The notes beneath the pieces were generated by a model that searched no databases, was not told the DNA's origin, and saw only the letters and a list, made by a program, of their open reading frames with translations. Source: Proteobacteria bacterium UBA6921 (GTDB taxonomy: Bacteria > Pseudomonadota > Gammaproteobacteria > SG8-11). Taken from it: 64,000 nucleotides of DNA. Positions 1-10,003 of the stretch are shown here, piece after piece. Both the position numbers and the translations under genes were made by a program. Where the stretch lies: NCBI GenBank assembly GCA_002450895.1, contig DKAR01000108.1, positions 18,957 through 82,956 of the forward strand, in the 5' to 3' direction. Numbering within the stretch: the first letter of the stretch is position 1; each line of letters begins with the position of its first letter.

Positions 1-881
1 TCATGGCCGCCGCCTTCACGAGCAGTCCGTACCACAACCCGGTGATCGGCTGGATGGATGATCTCGAGAACATGAAGATCCAGGATCTAAAAGCCTGGTA
101 TCAAACCTGGTACGCGCCAAACAACGCGACCCTGGTCATCGTCGGTGACGTCGATCCGGTTGCAACACTTGCGACCGTGAAGAAGTATTTTGGCCCGCTG
201 AAGCCGAGCAAGATTCCCGAGGTGAAGCCGCAGCGTGAAGTGGAACAGCGCGGTATTCGGCGCATCACGGTGAAAGCACCGGCGGAGCTGCCGTATCTGA
301 TGATGGGCTACAAGACGCCGGTGCTGGCCACAGCCAAGGAAGCCTGGGAACCCTACGCGCTTGAAATGCTCGCCGGTGTACTCGATGGCGGCAACAGCGC
401 GCGTCTCTCAAAGAACCTGGTCCGCGGAAAAGAAGTCGCAGCAAGCGCTGGCGCGGGTTACGACTTGTACTCACGCATGGATCAGTTGTTCTCGTTTGAC
501 GGTACCCCTGCGCAAGGCAAGACCATTGCAGATCTCGAAGCCGCGCTGCGCGAGCAGATCAAACTGGTGCGTGAAACGCTCGTTGCACCAGAAGAGCTGG
601 AGCGAATCAAATCGCAGGTCGTGGCGGCAAAAGTGTATGAGCGCGATTCCAATTTTTACCAGGCGATGCAAATCGGGACGCTGGAAACAAATGGCTTGTC
701 GTACAAGCTCGTTGAAGAATATCTGGATCGCATCAAGGCGGTGACGCCGGAACAGATCCAGAAAGTTGCGCAGAAATATCTGGTCGACGACCGACTGACG
801 GTCGCCGTGCTGGAACCCCTGCCGATTGAAAACGGCAAACACGCAATGCCCGCGATGGGCGGAGGTGGCCATGTTCGCTAG
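1..881 (+). CDS. M16-family zinc peptidase, C-terminal part (truncated by window start)
   Basis: This is the C-terminal part of an insulinase-type (M16) peptidase. The frame is open from the first complete codon at position 3 (an internal Met), so the real start and the N-terminal domain that would carry HxxEH lie outside the window. About 292 residues are visible. They include SSPYHNPVIGW and WYAPNNATLVIVGDV, typical of the end of the first M16 domain, and an inactive-type C-terminal domain with an LVRGKEVAAS segment. The tail overlaps the next gene by 11 nt. In M16B pairs the first gene usually encodes the catalytic subunit and the second a non-catalytic partner; that matches what is seen downstream. 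Family assignment is secure, and activity cannot be judged from this fragment. Confidence 0.9.
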   Translation, partial: MAAAFTSSPYHNPVIGWMDDLENMKIQDLKAWYQTWYAPNNATLVIVGDVDPVATLATVKKYFGPLKPSKIPEVKPQREVEQRGIRRITVKAPAELPYLMMGYKTPVLATAKEAWEPYALEMLAGVLDGGNSARLSKNLVRGKEVAASAGAGYDLYSRMDQLFSFDGTPAQGKTIADLEAALREQIKLVRETLVAPEELERIKSQVVAAKVYERDSNFYQAMQIGTLETNGLSYKLVEEYLDRIKAVTPEQIQKVAQKYLVDDRLTVAVLEPLPIENGKHAMPAMGGGGHVR

Positions 882-2172
882 AACCGCACTTGCGCTCTCG
901 CTGGCGCTGACAGCGTTTGTCGCAGACGCGACTCCGAAAATTCAAACCTGGGAAACACCCAACGGCGCGCGCGTGTTCTTCGTGCCGGCGCCGGAAATCC
1001 CGATGGTCGACCTGCAAGTGGTGTTCGATGCCGGTGCGGCCCGTGATGGTGACAAGCCCGGTCTGGCGGTCATGACCAACAGCATGCTCAACGAAGGTGC
1101 CGGCAAGCTGGACGCGGACGCCATAGCGGAGAAATTTGATTCGCTTGGTGCGCGACAAGGCAATACCGCGGAGCGTGACATGTCGATGTTTTCGCTGCGC
1201 TCGCTGTCAGACTCGGCAAAATTGCAGCCCGCCGCGGAATTGCTGGCACTGATGTTCAACGAGCCGACGCTACCTGCGGACGGATTTGGCCGGATGAAGA
1301 ATCAGATGTTGATCAATATCCAGGCGCAAAAACAGTCGCCGGATGAAATCGCCAGCGAAGCATTCTTCCGCGCCATCTATGGCAATCACCCGTATGCCAG
1401 CGATCCTGGTGGCACCGAAGAAAGTGTGAAAGCACTGACGCCTGAAGATGTGCGTCGGTTTATGGCGAAATTTTACGTTGCGCGCAACGCGGTGGTTGCG
1501 ATTGTCGGCGCGCTGGATCGTCCGGCCGCAGAGGCCCTGGCCAACACGGTCGTTGGCAAGCTTGCCGCGGGTGAGCGTGCCCCTGCGCTTCCGCCCGTCG
1601 AAAATCTCGACAAGGCCGAGACAGTCAAGATCGATCACCCCTCGACGCAGACCCACGTTCTGGTCGGGGTGCCCGGCATGACACGCGGCGACCCGGATTA
1701 TTTTGCACTGTACGTCGGCAATCACATTCTCGGTGGGAACGGGTTGGTGTCACGCATCTCGGACGAAATCCGTGAAAAACGCGGTCTTTCGTACAGCGCC
1801 TATAGCTACTTCATGCCGATGCGCGAGCGGGGCCCGTACACCATCGGATTGCAAACCCGAACCGACAAGACGAATGAGGCGTTGACAGTGCTGCGTGACA
1901 CAGTCAAGACCTTTGTCGAACAGGGGCCCACCGAAAAGGAACTGGTCGCCTCGAAGAAAAACATCACTGGCGGCTTTGCATTGCGCGTGGACAGTAACAA
2001 AAAAATCGCCGACTATTTGGCCCTGATCGGCTTTTATGGACTGCCGCTGGATTATCTCGACCACTTCATCGCACGCATCAATGCGGTGACGCTGGCGCAA
2101 GTCAGGGACGCCTTCAAGCGGCGTGTCGATCTGAACAAGACCGTGACGGTGACTGTCGGGAAACAGTCGTAA
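871..2172 (+). CDS. M16-family peptidase-like partner subunit lacking the zinc motif
   Basis: This 433-residue exported M16 homologue starts with a signal peptide ([20 protein letters not shown]), so it probably acts in the periplasm. The ATG at 871 was chosen because GGAGGTGG lies just upstream (861-868) and the signal peptide begins there; the frame also opens at 826. Where M16 enzymes carry HxxEH after a conserved Gly-Leu, this protein reads [14 protein letters not shown] (about residues 64-77), so the zinc ligands are missing. The C-terminal half retains the substrate-binding motif [13 protein letters not shown]. It overlaps the upstream M16 gene by 11 nt, which suggests coupled synthesis of a catalytic and non-catalytic pair. 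The partnership is inferred from the family and the arrangement. Confidence 0.9.
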   Translation: MFARTALALSLALTAFVADATPKIQTWETPNGARVFFVPAPEIPMVDLQVVFDAGAARDGDKPGLAVMTNSMLNEGAGKLDADAIAEKFDSLGARQGNTAERDMSMFSLRSLSDSAKLQPAAELLALMFNEPTLPADGFGRMKNQMLINIQAQKQSPDEIASEAFFRAIYGNHPYASDPGGTEESVKALTPEDVRRFMAKFYVARNAVVAIVGALDRPAAEALANTVVGKLAAGERAPALPPVENLDKAETVKIDHPSTQTHVLVGVPGMTRGDPDYFALYVGNHILGGNGLVSRISDEIREKRGLSYSAYSYFMPMRERGPYTIGLQTRTDKTNEALTVLRDTVKTFVEQGPTEKELVASKKNITGGFALRVDSNKKIADYLALIGFYGLPLDYLDHFIARINAVTLAQVRDAFKRRVDLNKTVTVTVGKQS

Positions 2173-2210
2173 GCAATGCAACGCTCTGGGGGCAGCAAAC
2201 TAAAGAGGGG

Positions 2211-2672
2211 ATGAGTGTGCAAAATATTCAGCTGAAGATACTCGACCGTCGGTTGGGCGACGAGTTTCCATTTCCTACTTACGCTACGGAAGGTTCCGCC
2301 GGCATCGATCTGCGCGCGTGTCTCGAAACCGCGCTCGAAGTCAAACCGGGTGAGACGCATTTGATCCCCACGGGAATGGCGATTCACATTGCTGACCCGG
2401 GCTATGCGGCAATGATCCTGCCGCGCTCCGGATTGGGCCACAAGCACGGAATCGTGCTGGGCAACCTGGTCGGACTCATAGATTCTGATTACCAGGGCCA
2501 GCTTCTGGTCTCTTGCTGGAATCGCGGAAATACTCCGTTTACCGTCAACATCGGTGAGCGTATTGCCCAGCTGGTCATCGTGCCCGTGGTGCAGGCACGT
2601 TTTGAAATCGTCAGCGAATTTAATTCTTCGCAGCGCGGCGCAGGCGGATTTGGCAGTTCGGGGCGGCATTGA
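2211..2672 (+). CDS. dut: dUTP pyrophosphatase (Dut)
   Basis: Homotrimeric cytosolic dUTPase that hydrolyses dUTP to dUMP and pyrophosphate, keeping uracil out of DNA and supplying dUMP for thymidylate. The 153-residue length is normal. The family motifs are in order: EGSAGIDLR (27-35), PRSGLG (71-76), [11 protein letters not shown] (88-98), RIAQLV, and the Gly-rich C-terminal motif [12 protein letters not shown] (142-153) that closes over the active site. The ATG at 2211 follows AGAGGGG at close spacing. It is followed by algC in the same direction, as in Pseudomonas and other gammaproteobacteria. A hairpin lies between the two genes. Confidence 0.97.
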   Translation: MSVQNIQLKILDRRLGDEFPFPTYATEGSAGIDLRACLETALEVKPGETHLIPTGMAIHIADPGYAAMILPRSGLGHKHGIVLGNLVGLIDSDYQGQLLVSCWNRGNTPFTVNIGERIAQLVIVPVVQARFEIVSEFNSSQRGAGGFGSSGRH

Positions 2673-2692
2673 CCGCTCCGGTAATAGAGGAA

Positions 2693-2713
2693 CCGCTCCC
2701 GCAATGGGAGCGG
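2693..2713 (+). terminator. GC-rich hairpin between dut and algC, possible attenuator
   Basis: CCGCTCCC (2693-2700) and GGGAGCGG (2706-2713) form a perfect 8-bp stem with a 5-nt loop. The downstream sequence is only modestly T-rich (GTTGATTCAATTTC). It could be a weak terminator or attenuator that lowers read-through from dut into algC. No function is proven. Confidence 0.4.
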
Positions 2714-2745
2714 GTTGATTCAATTTCAAAGAAAAGCCAAACGAC

Positions 2746-4125
2746 ATGAAGATCACAGTTCCCGCATCCATATTCAAAGCGTACGACATCCGCGGCATCG
2801 TCGATGAAACGCTGACTCCCGAGGTCGTGCGCGGCATTGGCCAGGCACTTGGCAGCGAGGCCCTGCTGATCAATCAGAAAACAGTGGTGGTGGGACGCGA
2901 CGGTCGATTGTCCGGGCCAGAAATCGCTGGAGCGTTGATTGAAGGATTGCGTGAAGCCGGTTGCGACGTGATTGATATCGGCATGGCGCCAACGCCGGTC
3001 GTTTATTACGCGGCAGCGCAAATCGGCACCGGTTCTGGCGTCGCCGTCACTGGCAGTCACAATCCGCCGAATTACAACGGGCTGAAAATGGTGCTGGGTG
3101 GCGTAACCCTATCCGGCGATACCATCCAGAAGCTTCGCAAACGCGTCGAAACGGGTGACTACGCGCACGGCCACGGCGAATATCACACACGCGATGTCAT
3201 CCCGGATTACATCCAGCGCATTGTCGGCGACGTCAAACCGGCGCGGCGCATGCGGGTCGTCATCGACTGCGGCAATGGTGTCGCCGGCGCTGTCGCTCCT
3301 GCCCTGATGCACGGCTTGGGATGCGAACTGCATTCCTTGTTTGCGGAAGTTGACGGACACTTTCCGAATCACCATCCCGATCCGTCGAAGCCGGAAAACC
3401 TCGAAGATCTGATTGCCGCCGTGAAACAGCACCGCGCCGATATCGGGTTGGCATTTGACGGCGACGGCGATCGCCTCGGCGTAGTCACGCCGTCGGGCAA
3501 GGTGATCTGGCCCGACCGACAAATGATGTTGTTTGCCGCGGATGTGCTTTCGCGCAATCCTGGTGCTCCAATTATTTTTGATGTGAAGTGCACGACGCAT
3601 TTGCCCAAATGGATTGCGAAACATGGCGGCCAACCGCTGATGTGGCGCACCGGCCATTCGTTAATCAAGGCCAAGCTCAAGGAAAGTGGTGCGCCGCTCG
3701 CGGGTGAAATGAGCGGCCATATTTTCTTCAAGGATCGCTGGTATGGATTTGACGACGCGACCTACTCCGCCGCGCGCCTGCTGGAGATCCTTTCGAAGGA
3801 CGCGCGATCGGCTGACGAAATCTTTTCGAGTTTGCCCGACTCCGTGAACACGCCGGAAATCAACGTCGAGATGAAGGAAGGCGAGCACCACACCTTTGTC
3901 CGGCGGCTTGTCGAAAGCGCGAAATTCAACGGTGGCACCGTGAATACCATTGACGGCCTGCGCGTTGATTTTGACGACGGCTTCGGTTTGGTTCGGGCAT
4001 CAAATACGACGCCCTGTCTGGTCATTCGATTCGAGGCGACAACGAAGCAGGCGTTAAATCGTATTCAGGGGGAATTCCGAAAAGTCATGGTGGCGGTGGA
4101 TCCATCACTCAAATTGCCCTTCTAA
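2746..4125 (+). CDS. algC: Phosphomannomutase/phosphoglucomutase (AlgC)
   Basis: Alpha-D-phosphohexomutase of 459 residues, close to the 463 of Pseudomonas AlgC. It interconverts the 1- and 6-phosphates of mannose and glucose through a phosphoserine enzyme, feeding GDP-mannose, LPS core and exopolysaccharide synthesis. The phosphoserine loop is TGSHNP (102-107, Ser104). The metal-binding loop is DGDGDR (238-243). The sugar-specificity loop GEMSGH is near 319-324, and the C-terminal phosphate-binding loop RASNTTP is near 414. The dut-algC-argB order known from Pseudomonas is kept, but a signalling gene pair is inserted before argB. The start ATG follows AAAGAAAAG-type purines. Assignment to this dual-specificity family is strong, while the physiological substrate is inferred. 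Confidence 0.95.
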   Translation: MKITVPASIFKAYDIRGIVDETLTPEVVRGIGQALGSEALLINQKTVVVGRDGRLSGPEIAGALIEGLREAGCDVIDIGMAPTPVVYYAAAQIGTGSGVAVTGSHNPPNYNGLKMVLGGVTLSGDTIQKLRKRVETGDYAHGHGEYHTRDVIPDYIQRIVGDVKPARRMRVVIDCGNGVAGAVAPALMHGLGCELHSLFAEVDGHFPNHHPDPSKPENLEDLIAAVKQHRADIGLAFDGDGDRLGVVTPSGKVIWPDRQMMLFAADVLSRNPGAPIIFDVKCTTHLPKWIAKHGGQPLMWRTGHSLIKAKLKESGAPLAGEMSGHIFFKDRWYGFDDATYSAARLLEILSKDARSADEIFSSLPDSVNTPEINVEMKEGEHHTFVRRLVESAKFNGGTVNTIDGLRVDFDDGFGLVRASNTTPCLVIRFEATTKQALNRIQGEFRKVMVAVDPSLKLPF

Positions 4126-4139
4126 CCACCCGCCAAATC

Positions 4140-4164
4140 GCGCCGCAAATTGAACGCGCGGCGC
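4140..4164. terminator. Inverted repeat between convergent algC and chemoreceptor genes
   Basis: GCGCCGC (4140-4146) and GCGGCGC (4158-4164) pair perfectly around an 11-nt loop in the short gap where algC and the chemoreceptor gene converge. Neither side has a strong U-tract, so it is only a candidate bidirectional terminator. Confidence 0.3.
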
Positions 4165-4180
4165 ATTGCTTCTCAGTACA

Positions 4181-5815
4181 TCAGCCAAGCTTGAATCGTT
4201 GCACAAGACGGTCAAGTTGCCGGGTGAGCTCCGACATTTCCTGAGTCGAGCGTGCAGCACGCTCCGCGGTCGCCGCAACCCGATCCGCCACGCTGCTGAT
4301 AGTGGCGACATTCCGGTTGATTTCTTCTGTTGTCCGGCTTTGCTCTTCGGTTGTGGTCGCAATCTGCGTGCTCATGTCATTGATTGCGCCAACGGCGTTC
4401 GTGATTGCATCCAGGGACGTTCCGGCTTCCGATACCTTCTGCACGGTTGCCTTGGTCTGCTGCTGTCCCTGTTCCATTGTGGACGCAACCTCGCCGACGC
4501 CGCTTTGCAAGCGCTGAATCATGTCCTGAATTTCGCGAGTGGATTGTTGCGTGCGCTGCGCAAGGGTGCGAACTTCATCGGCAACGACGGCGAAGCCGCG
4601 GCCTTGCTCGCCGGCTCGCGCCGCCTCGATTGCCGCATTGAGTGCCAGCAGATTGGTCTGCTCCGCGATCGATCGAATTACGTCGAGTACGACGCCGATC
4701 TTGTCGCTGTCGGTTTTTAGCTTTTGCAGTACACCCACTGCACGATCGACCTGTTGGGAAAGTACATCCATCGACTCAATGGCCTGCGCGACGATGCGGC
4801 GGCCACTGGTGGCGGCGTCATTGCCGTCATTCGCCGACGTCGCCGTATGCATGGAGTTGCGAGCGATTTCCTGCACGGTTGCGGTCATTTCATTTACTGC
4901 GGTTGCGACCAGCTCGGTTTCGGAATGCTGACGTTGCACGCCCTCGTTCGTTTCACTGCTGAATTGCGCGACCTCGCCGGTTATTCTCACCAGGCTGGCC
5001 ACGGCACCGCGAATTTCGGAAATCGACTTCTGAAAGCCCGACAGGACTTCGTTGAGCTGGCGCGCAAGGTTACCTACCTCGTCGTCTGTGCTGTCATCGG
5101 CACGAATCGCGAGGTTCCCCTGTGCGGCGGCAGCGGCCACCGTTACACCGAGTGACTGTATTCGCTTGAGTTTCTCCGTGACGGATTTCGGCACCACGGC
5201 TGCGAGTATTGCGATGACAATCAATGCCAGTGCCGACATTACGGTAACATGGCCCAAAGTGTCATTTGCAAGGCGGGAGCCCGCACTCTGAACAGCCTTG
5301 TTTTGATTTTCGACGAGATGGCGCGTTTCACCCATCGCTTCTTCAAGAGTGCTGAATTGCGACATGAAGCCGCCGAATTTTGCCGCCGCCCCGCTGGCAT
5401 CGACTGCGGATTGAGCCACGATATCCTCTGCCGTTGAGATATAGCGTTCGGAAAGAACTTCCACCTCTTTGAGCTTGCCTGCAATTTCCCCGTCCACAGC
5501 GATTTTCTTGTTTTCCGAAACCATTTGCCGGAATTTTTCTGCATGCTCCTTCGTCTCGCGCACCGCCTCGGATTTTGTTGTTGCTCCCTGCGAGGCTGAA
5601 TAAAGGGCAGCCAGGACATCTGCTCGCAACGCATCGTGCATCATGTCGGCGTTCTGATGGTTTGCCAGCAATGTGGCGTTTCTGACGACATCCTCAAGCG
5701 CACTGTCCAGCGAGCGAATTCCGGTCCAGGAAATGAGCGCGGTGGCGACCGCAAGGACCGAAACTACAAGTCCTGAGAACCGAACTTTGGCATTAATCGA
5801 CATTTTCGCCAGCAT
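4181..5815 (-). CDS. Methyl-accepting chemotaxis protein
   Basis: Transmembrane chemoreceptor of 544 residues. From the chosen start it has TM1 (about 13-33), a periplasmic helical domain of four-helix-bundle type (contains [14 protein letters not shown]), TM2 (about 190-208), HAMP, and a long cytoplasmic signalling coiled coil. The coil carries the conserved hairpin tip [19 protein letters not shown]. It ends in QRFKLG with no CheR/CheB tether pentapeptide. The start at 5815 is preceded by GAGG at good spacing; the frame is open to 5884, but that extension has no family match and would cover the putative promoter. A sigma-28-like promoter lies upstream (5875-5902), so it probably belongs to the flagellar chemotaxis regulon. 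The ligand is unknown. Confidence 0.93.
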   Translation of the reverse strand: MLAKMSINAKVRFSGLVVSVLAVATALISWTGIRSLDSALEDVVRNATLLANHQNADMMHDALRADVLAALYSASQGATTKSEAVRETKEHAEKFRQMVSENKKIAVDGEIAGKLKEVEVLSERYISTAEDIVAQSAVDASGAAAKFGGFMSQFSTLEEAMGETRHLVENQNKAVQSAGSRLANDTLGHVTVMSALALIVIAILAAVVPKSVTEKLKRIQSLGVTVAAAAAQGNLAIRADDSTDDEVGNLARQLNEVLSGFQKSISEIRGAVASLVRITGEVAQFSSETNEGVQRQHSETELVATAVNEMTATVQEIARNSMHTATSANDGNDAATSGRRIVAQAIESMDVLSQQVDRAVGVLQKLKTDSDKIGVVLDVIRSIAEQTNLLALNAAIEAARAGEQGRGFAVVADEVRTLAQRTQQSTREIQDMIQRLQSGVGEVASTMEQGQQQTKATVQKVSEAGTSLDAITNAVGAINDMSTQIATTTEEQSRTTEEINRNVATISSVADRVAATAERAARSTQEMSELTRQLDRLVQRFKLG

Positions 5816-5874
5816 GGAATGACCTCGTGAGGCTCTCGTGCGGAGAGTTAGGCGTGAACAATTGACCTGCACAT

Positions 5875-5902
5875 GTATCGGCAAGGGTGGGTCGACCCTT
5901 TA
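5875..5902 (-). promoter_or_regulatory. Putative sigma-28 (FliA) promoter of the chemoreceptor gene
   Basis: Read on the minus strand, TAAA (5902-5899) is followed after 16 nt by GCCGATAC (5882-5875). The FliA consensus is TAAA, about 15 nt, GCCGATAA; the -10 element matches at 7 of 8 positions. It ends 60 nt upstream of the chosen ATG. Spacing is one nucleotide longer than consensus, so this is a prediction. Confidence 0.45.
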
Positions 5903-6005
5903 CCGCCAAACGAGAGGGGATTCCGGCCCCGTTCAATTCGCTGCGGGAGCTTCCGATACAGCCTGGAAGATGACCAGAATCGGCTGAAGATGGCGCCCCG
6001 GAACC

Positions 6006-7121
6006 ATGACCAAACCCAGAATAATCGTAATTGATGACTCAAAACTCATGCGGGTTTCGTTGAAGAACTGCCTGAAGGACGAATTTGAGATTGTCGAAGC
6101 GGAAAATGGTGAGTTGGGTTGGAACGCCCTTGCCTCGGATCCTTCGCTTCAGGTCGTAATTACCGATGCGCAGATGCCGGTGCTGGACGGCTATGAGCTG
6201 ATTACGCGAATACGCGCCAGCGACATCGAGCACGTCAAGCAGATCCCGGTGATCATGATCACCGGCGCCGATGACGAAGCGGCGCGGGAACGCGCCCTGA
6301 CTACTGGCGCCACGGATTTCGTCACCAAACCGTTTGACAAGACCCAGCTGCTCGCGCGAACGCGTTCTCACGCGAAACTCGATCAAACGACGCGCAAACT
6401 CGCCGCCGAGGGCGCGATCGACTCTGTCACCAATTTGAACAGTCGCCGGTTCTTCAGCGAGCGAGGAACACAGGATCTCGCATTCGCCAAGCGCCGCAAC
6501 ATGGATGTCTCTGTGATCGTGATGCGTATTGATCGCTACGAATCGATTCGCTCCGAAAAGGGAGAGGCACTCGGAAACGCAGTTCTGCAATGGGTCGCCA
6601 AACGAATTCGCGACACGATTCGAACCGAAGATACGCTGGCCAGAATCGAAGGTGGAACATTTGCGGTCATCGCATCCGGAGCCGGACGGCTCGAGGGCGC
6701 TGTTCTGTGCGAACGCGCACGCAAAGCGGTGTCATCCACCGTGTTCAAGAATGAAGATACCGCCTTCGCCGTCACACTGAGTTTGGGGCTGGTTTGTTTC
6801 AGTCACGACCAGCCGGAAAGCATCGAGCGGTTCCTGGAGATCGCCGAGCAACGCGTCGCGCGCGCCGAAGCCGAGGGCGGCAACAAAATCATTGCGACGG
6901 ATGTGGCGGAAAAGAAAGCCGACAACGTGGTGGTCGAGCTGATTCCGAGCGTTGATAGCGCATTGCAAATGGTTGCATCGAAGAGTTTCGATCGCCTGAA
7001 GCCGCACTTTGTGGCATTGCTCCGGCGCGTCTTGCCCCTGTTCGAAGCTGCCGATGCACATCTGAAGCTGGGTATTGGCGAAGCGCTGGCTACCATCAAG
7101 TCGAAGCTGGCGAAACCCTAG
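6006..7121 (+). CDS. Response regulator with degenerate GGDEF domain
   Basis: Cytosolic two-domain regulator of 371 residues. The N-terminal receiver is canonical: acidic pair D10-D11, phospho-acceptor Asp54 in VITDAQMP, and Lys108 in FVTKPF. Residues of about 135-295 have the diguanylate cyclase fold (VTNLNSRRFF, EDTLARI, TLSLGLVCF), but the signature loop reads EGGTF (215-219) where GGDEF or GGEEF is expected. Cyclase activity is therefore unlikely, and the domain may bind nucleotide or act as an output platform. About 75 further residues at the C-terminus are not recognised. It is divergent from the chemoreceptor gene, with a 190-nt shared region, and the pair interrupts algC-argB. Confidence 0.88.
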   Translation: MTKPRIIVIDDSKLMRVSLKNCLKDEFEIVEAENGELGWNALASDPSLQVVITDAQMPVLDGYELITRIRASDIEHVKQIPVIMITGADDEAARERALTTGATDFVTKPFDKTQLLARTRSHAKLDQTTRKLAAEGAIDSVTNLNSRRFFSERGTQDLAFAKRRNMDVSVIVMRIDRYESIRSEKGEALGNAVLQWVAKRIRDTIRTEDTLARIEGGTFAVIASGAGRLEGAVLCERARKAVSSTVFKNEDTAFAVTLSLGLVCFSHDQPESIERFLEIAEQRVARAEAEGGNKIIATDVAEKKADNVVVELIPSVDSALQMVASKSFDRLKPHFVALLRRVLPLFEAADAHLKLGIGEALATIKSKLAKP

Positions 7122-7144
7122 TTCCAGGGCAGGTTCTGCGCCCA

Positions 7145-7173
7145 TTTCCGCCGTGCGGGCCGCACGCTACAAT
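7145..7173 (+). promoter_or_regulatory. Possible argB promoter with palindrome in its spacer
   Basis: TACAAT (7168-7173) resembles a -10 element, with a poor -35 (TTTCCG, 7145-7150) 17 nt upstream. A perfect inverted repeat, CGTGCG-GGC-CGCACG (7152-7166), lies entirely in the spacer, where a repressor would block RNA polymerase. The -10 lies about 30 nt upstream of the argB ATG. It is weak on motif grounds alone. Confidence 0.3.
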
Positions 7174-7191
7174 GCTTGGGTCGTCACATAG

Positions 7192-8094
<903 letters not shown>

Positions 8095-8125
8095 TGCGCT
8101 TCGGTCCGACGCGGGCGGCCCTGCC

Positions 8126-8881
8126 ATGGACCTGACCCAGCAACTCATCCTGTTTGTCATTTCGCTGCTCGCCAATATTTTCTCTGCGTTCGCGGGCGGC
8201 GGCGCCGGGCTGATTCAATTTCCTGCGTTGATCTTTCTCGGATTACCTTTTGGCGTGGCGCTCGCAACCCACAAGGTGGCCAGCGTTGCCCTCGGCATCG
8301 GCGCCACTCTGCGCAACATGCGCGAGAAAGCGCTGGAACGAAAATTCGCCGCGTTTATTCTTGTCTGCGGATTGCCCGGGGTCGTCCTTGGTGCGAGCGT
8401 AATACTGGCAGTTCCCGACACCGCCGCGCGTATCGCGCTGGGCGTTCTCACAGCGGGTCTGGGCGTGTATTCGGCGTTCAAACCCGAGCTGGGTCAATCA
8501 CACACTCCGACACATCGCGACGCGCGCGGCTACGCTATTGGTGGCACGGTCATCTTTGTCATCGGCGCGCTGAATGGGTCATTGACGTCAGGTACGGGGC
8601 TCTTTGTCACGCTATGGCTGGTGCGATGGTTTGGTCTCGACTACAAGCGCGCCGTGGCGTACACGTTGATCCTGGTGGGAATGTTCTGGAACGGAACAGG
8701 CGCCGTTACGCTGGGAATACTCGGAGAGATCCGCTGGTCCTGGTTACCGGCGTTATTGCTCGGTTCCCTGTTCGGCGGCTACATCGGCGCACACCTCGCG
8801 ATCACCAAGGGGAACAAGTGGATCAAGCGCGCGTTCGAAGTAATCACCATCGCGGTGGGCGCGAAGCTGGTGATCGGATAG
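8126..8881 (+). CDS. TauE/SafE-family membrane permease
   Basis: Integral inner-membrane protein of 251 residues with about eight hydrophobic segments. The two-repeat TauE/SafE layout is visible: an N-terminal GGGAGLIQFPALIFLG segment followed by ATHKVASVALG, and a second repeat with NGSLTSGTGLF. Members export sulfite, sulfoacetate or other small organic anions, and the substrate cannot be deduced here. It lies 31 nt after argB and 37 nt before the CaCA antiporter, so it may be co-transcribed with the cation-antiporter genes. The ATG lacks a strong ribosome-binding site. Confidence 0.85.
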   Translation: MDLTQQLILFVISLLANIFSAFAGGGAGLIQFPALIFLGLPFGVALATHKVASVALGIGATLRNMREKALERKFAAFILVCGLPGVVLGASVILAVPDTAARIALGVLTAGLGVYSAFKPELGQSHTPTHRDARGYAIGGTVIFVIGALNGSLTSGTGLFVTLWLVRWFGLDYKRAVAYTLILVGMFWNGTGAVTLGILGEIRWSWLPALLLGSLFGGYIGAHLAITKGNKWIKRAFEVITIAVGAKLVIG

Positions 8882-8918
8882 AACAACGGTGTAATGCCGG
8901 CACAACAGGGCAGCGTCG

Positions 8919-10001
8919 ATGAGCGTCTTCTGGTTCGTTCTGGGATTGGCAACGCTGGTGGCCGGCGCGCAGTTGCTGGTGCGTGGCGCATCGAAGCTGG
9001 CGTTCTCGTTTGGCATTTCGCCGCTGGTCGTTGGCCTGACGGTGGTCGCGTTCGGCACCAGCGCGCCGGAGATGGCGGTTTCGGTTCGCTCGGCGTGGGG
9101 TGGGCAAGTCGACATCGCGCTCGGAAATGTCGTCGGTAGCAATATTTTCAACGTTCTCATCATCTTGGGGTTGTCTTCACTAATCGCGCCGCTGGTTGTT
9201 GCACCGCAGCTCATACGCCAGGAAGTGCCGATCATGATTGGTGCATCGGTGCTGCTGTTTCTGCTTGCGCTGGATGGTGGCATCGGTCGCGCTGACGGTG
9301 CGCTGCTGTTCGGACTTGTCGTTGCTTACACGGTTTTCCTGATTCGCCAGAGCCGCGGCGTACAGGCAGAAACGCGCGATGAGTACGCGCAAGAGTTCGG
9401 CGCGTCCCGCGCGGCATGGGATCGCCACTGGGCGGCGCAGGTTCTCCTGATCGCGGCCGGGCTCGCCCTGCTTGTGCAGGGCGCGCACTGGCTGGTCGAT
9501 GCTGCAGTGGGTTTTGCGCGGCTGTTCGGTCTGAGCGAGATGGTGATCGGCCTGACCATCGTTGCGGCAGGCACGTCGTTGCCCGAAGTCGCTACGTCGG
9601 TCGTCGCAACACTGCGCGGCGAGCGCGATATTGCGGTCGGCAACGTCATCGGCAGCAATACCTTCAATATCCTGGCGGTGCTGGGACTCTCCTCGATGGT
9701 TGCGCCGCAACCGCTCTCCTTTGCGCCATCCCTTTTGGCCTTCGATCTCCCGGTCATGCTCGCCATCGCGTTGGCGTGCCTGCCGATTTTTTTCACTGGC
9801 AACCTTATCGCACGCTGGGAAGGAGCATTGTTTCTCGCCTATTACGTGGCTTACATGTCATTCCTGATACTTGCATCGCAACAACACGATGTGTTGCCAG
9901 CGTTCAGTGCAGTGATGCTTGAGTTCGTACTGCCGTTGACGTTCATTACGATCGCAATCATCGCGGCGCGCGAGTGGCGTGCCCGGCGCGGGGTCGCCTG
10001 A
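8919..10001 (+). CDS. Calcium/sodium:proton antiporter, CaCA family (YrbG-like)
   Basis: Inner-membrane cation exchanger of 360 residues with ten or so hydrophobic segments. Both signature alpha repeats are present: FGTSAPEMAVSV followed by GNVVGSNIFNVLIILG, and AAGTSLPEVATSV followed by GNVIGSNTFNILAVLG. The paired Glu residues in these repeats bind the cation. The family exchanges Ca2+ for Na+ or H+. Its stop is only 2 nt before the mrpA start, so it appears to be the gene leading directly into the Mrp Na+/H+ operon. The link to sodium circulation is inferred from context. Confidence 0.92.
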   Translation: MSVFWFVLGLATLVAGAQLLVRGASKLAFSFGISPLVVGLTVVAFGTSAPEMAVSVRSAWGGQVDIALGNVVGSNIFNVLIILGLSSLIAPLVVAPQLIRQEVPIMIGASVLLFLLALDGGIGRADGALLFGLVVAYTVFLIRQSRGVQAETRDEYAQEFGASRAAWDRHWAAQVLLIAAGLALLVQGAHWLVDAAVGFARLFGLSEMVIGLTIVAAGTSLPEVATSVVATLRGERDIAVGNVIGSNTFNILAVLGLSSMVAPQPLSFAPSLLAFDLPVMLAIALACLPIFFTGNLIARWEGALFLAYYVAYMSFLILASQQHDVLPAFSAVMLEFVLPLTFITIAIIAAREWRARRGVA

Positions 10002-10003
10002 CT

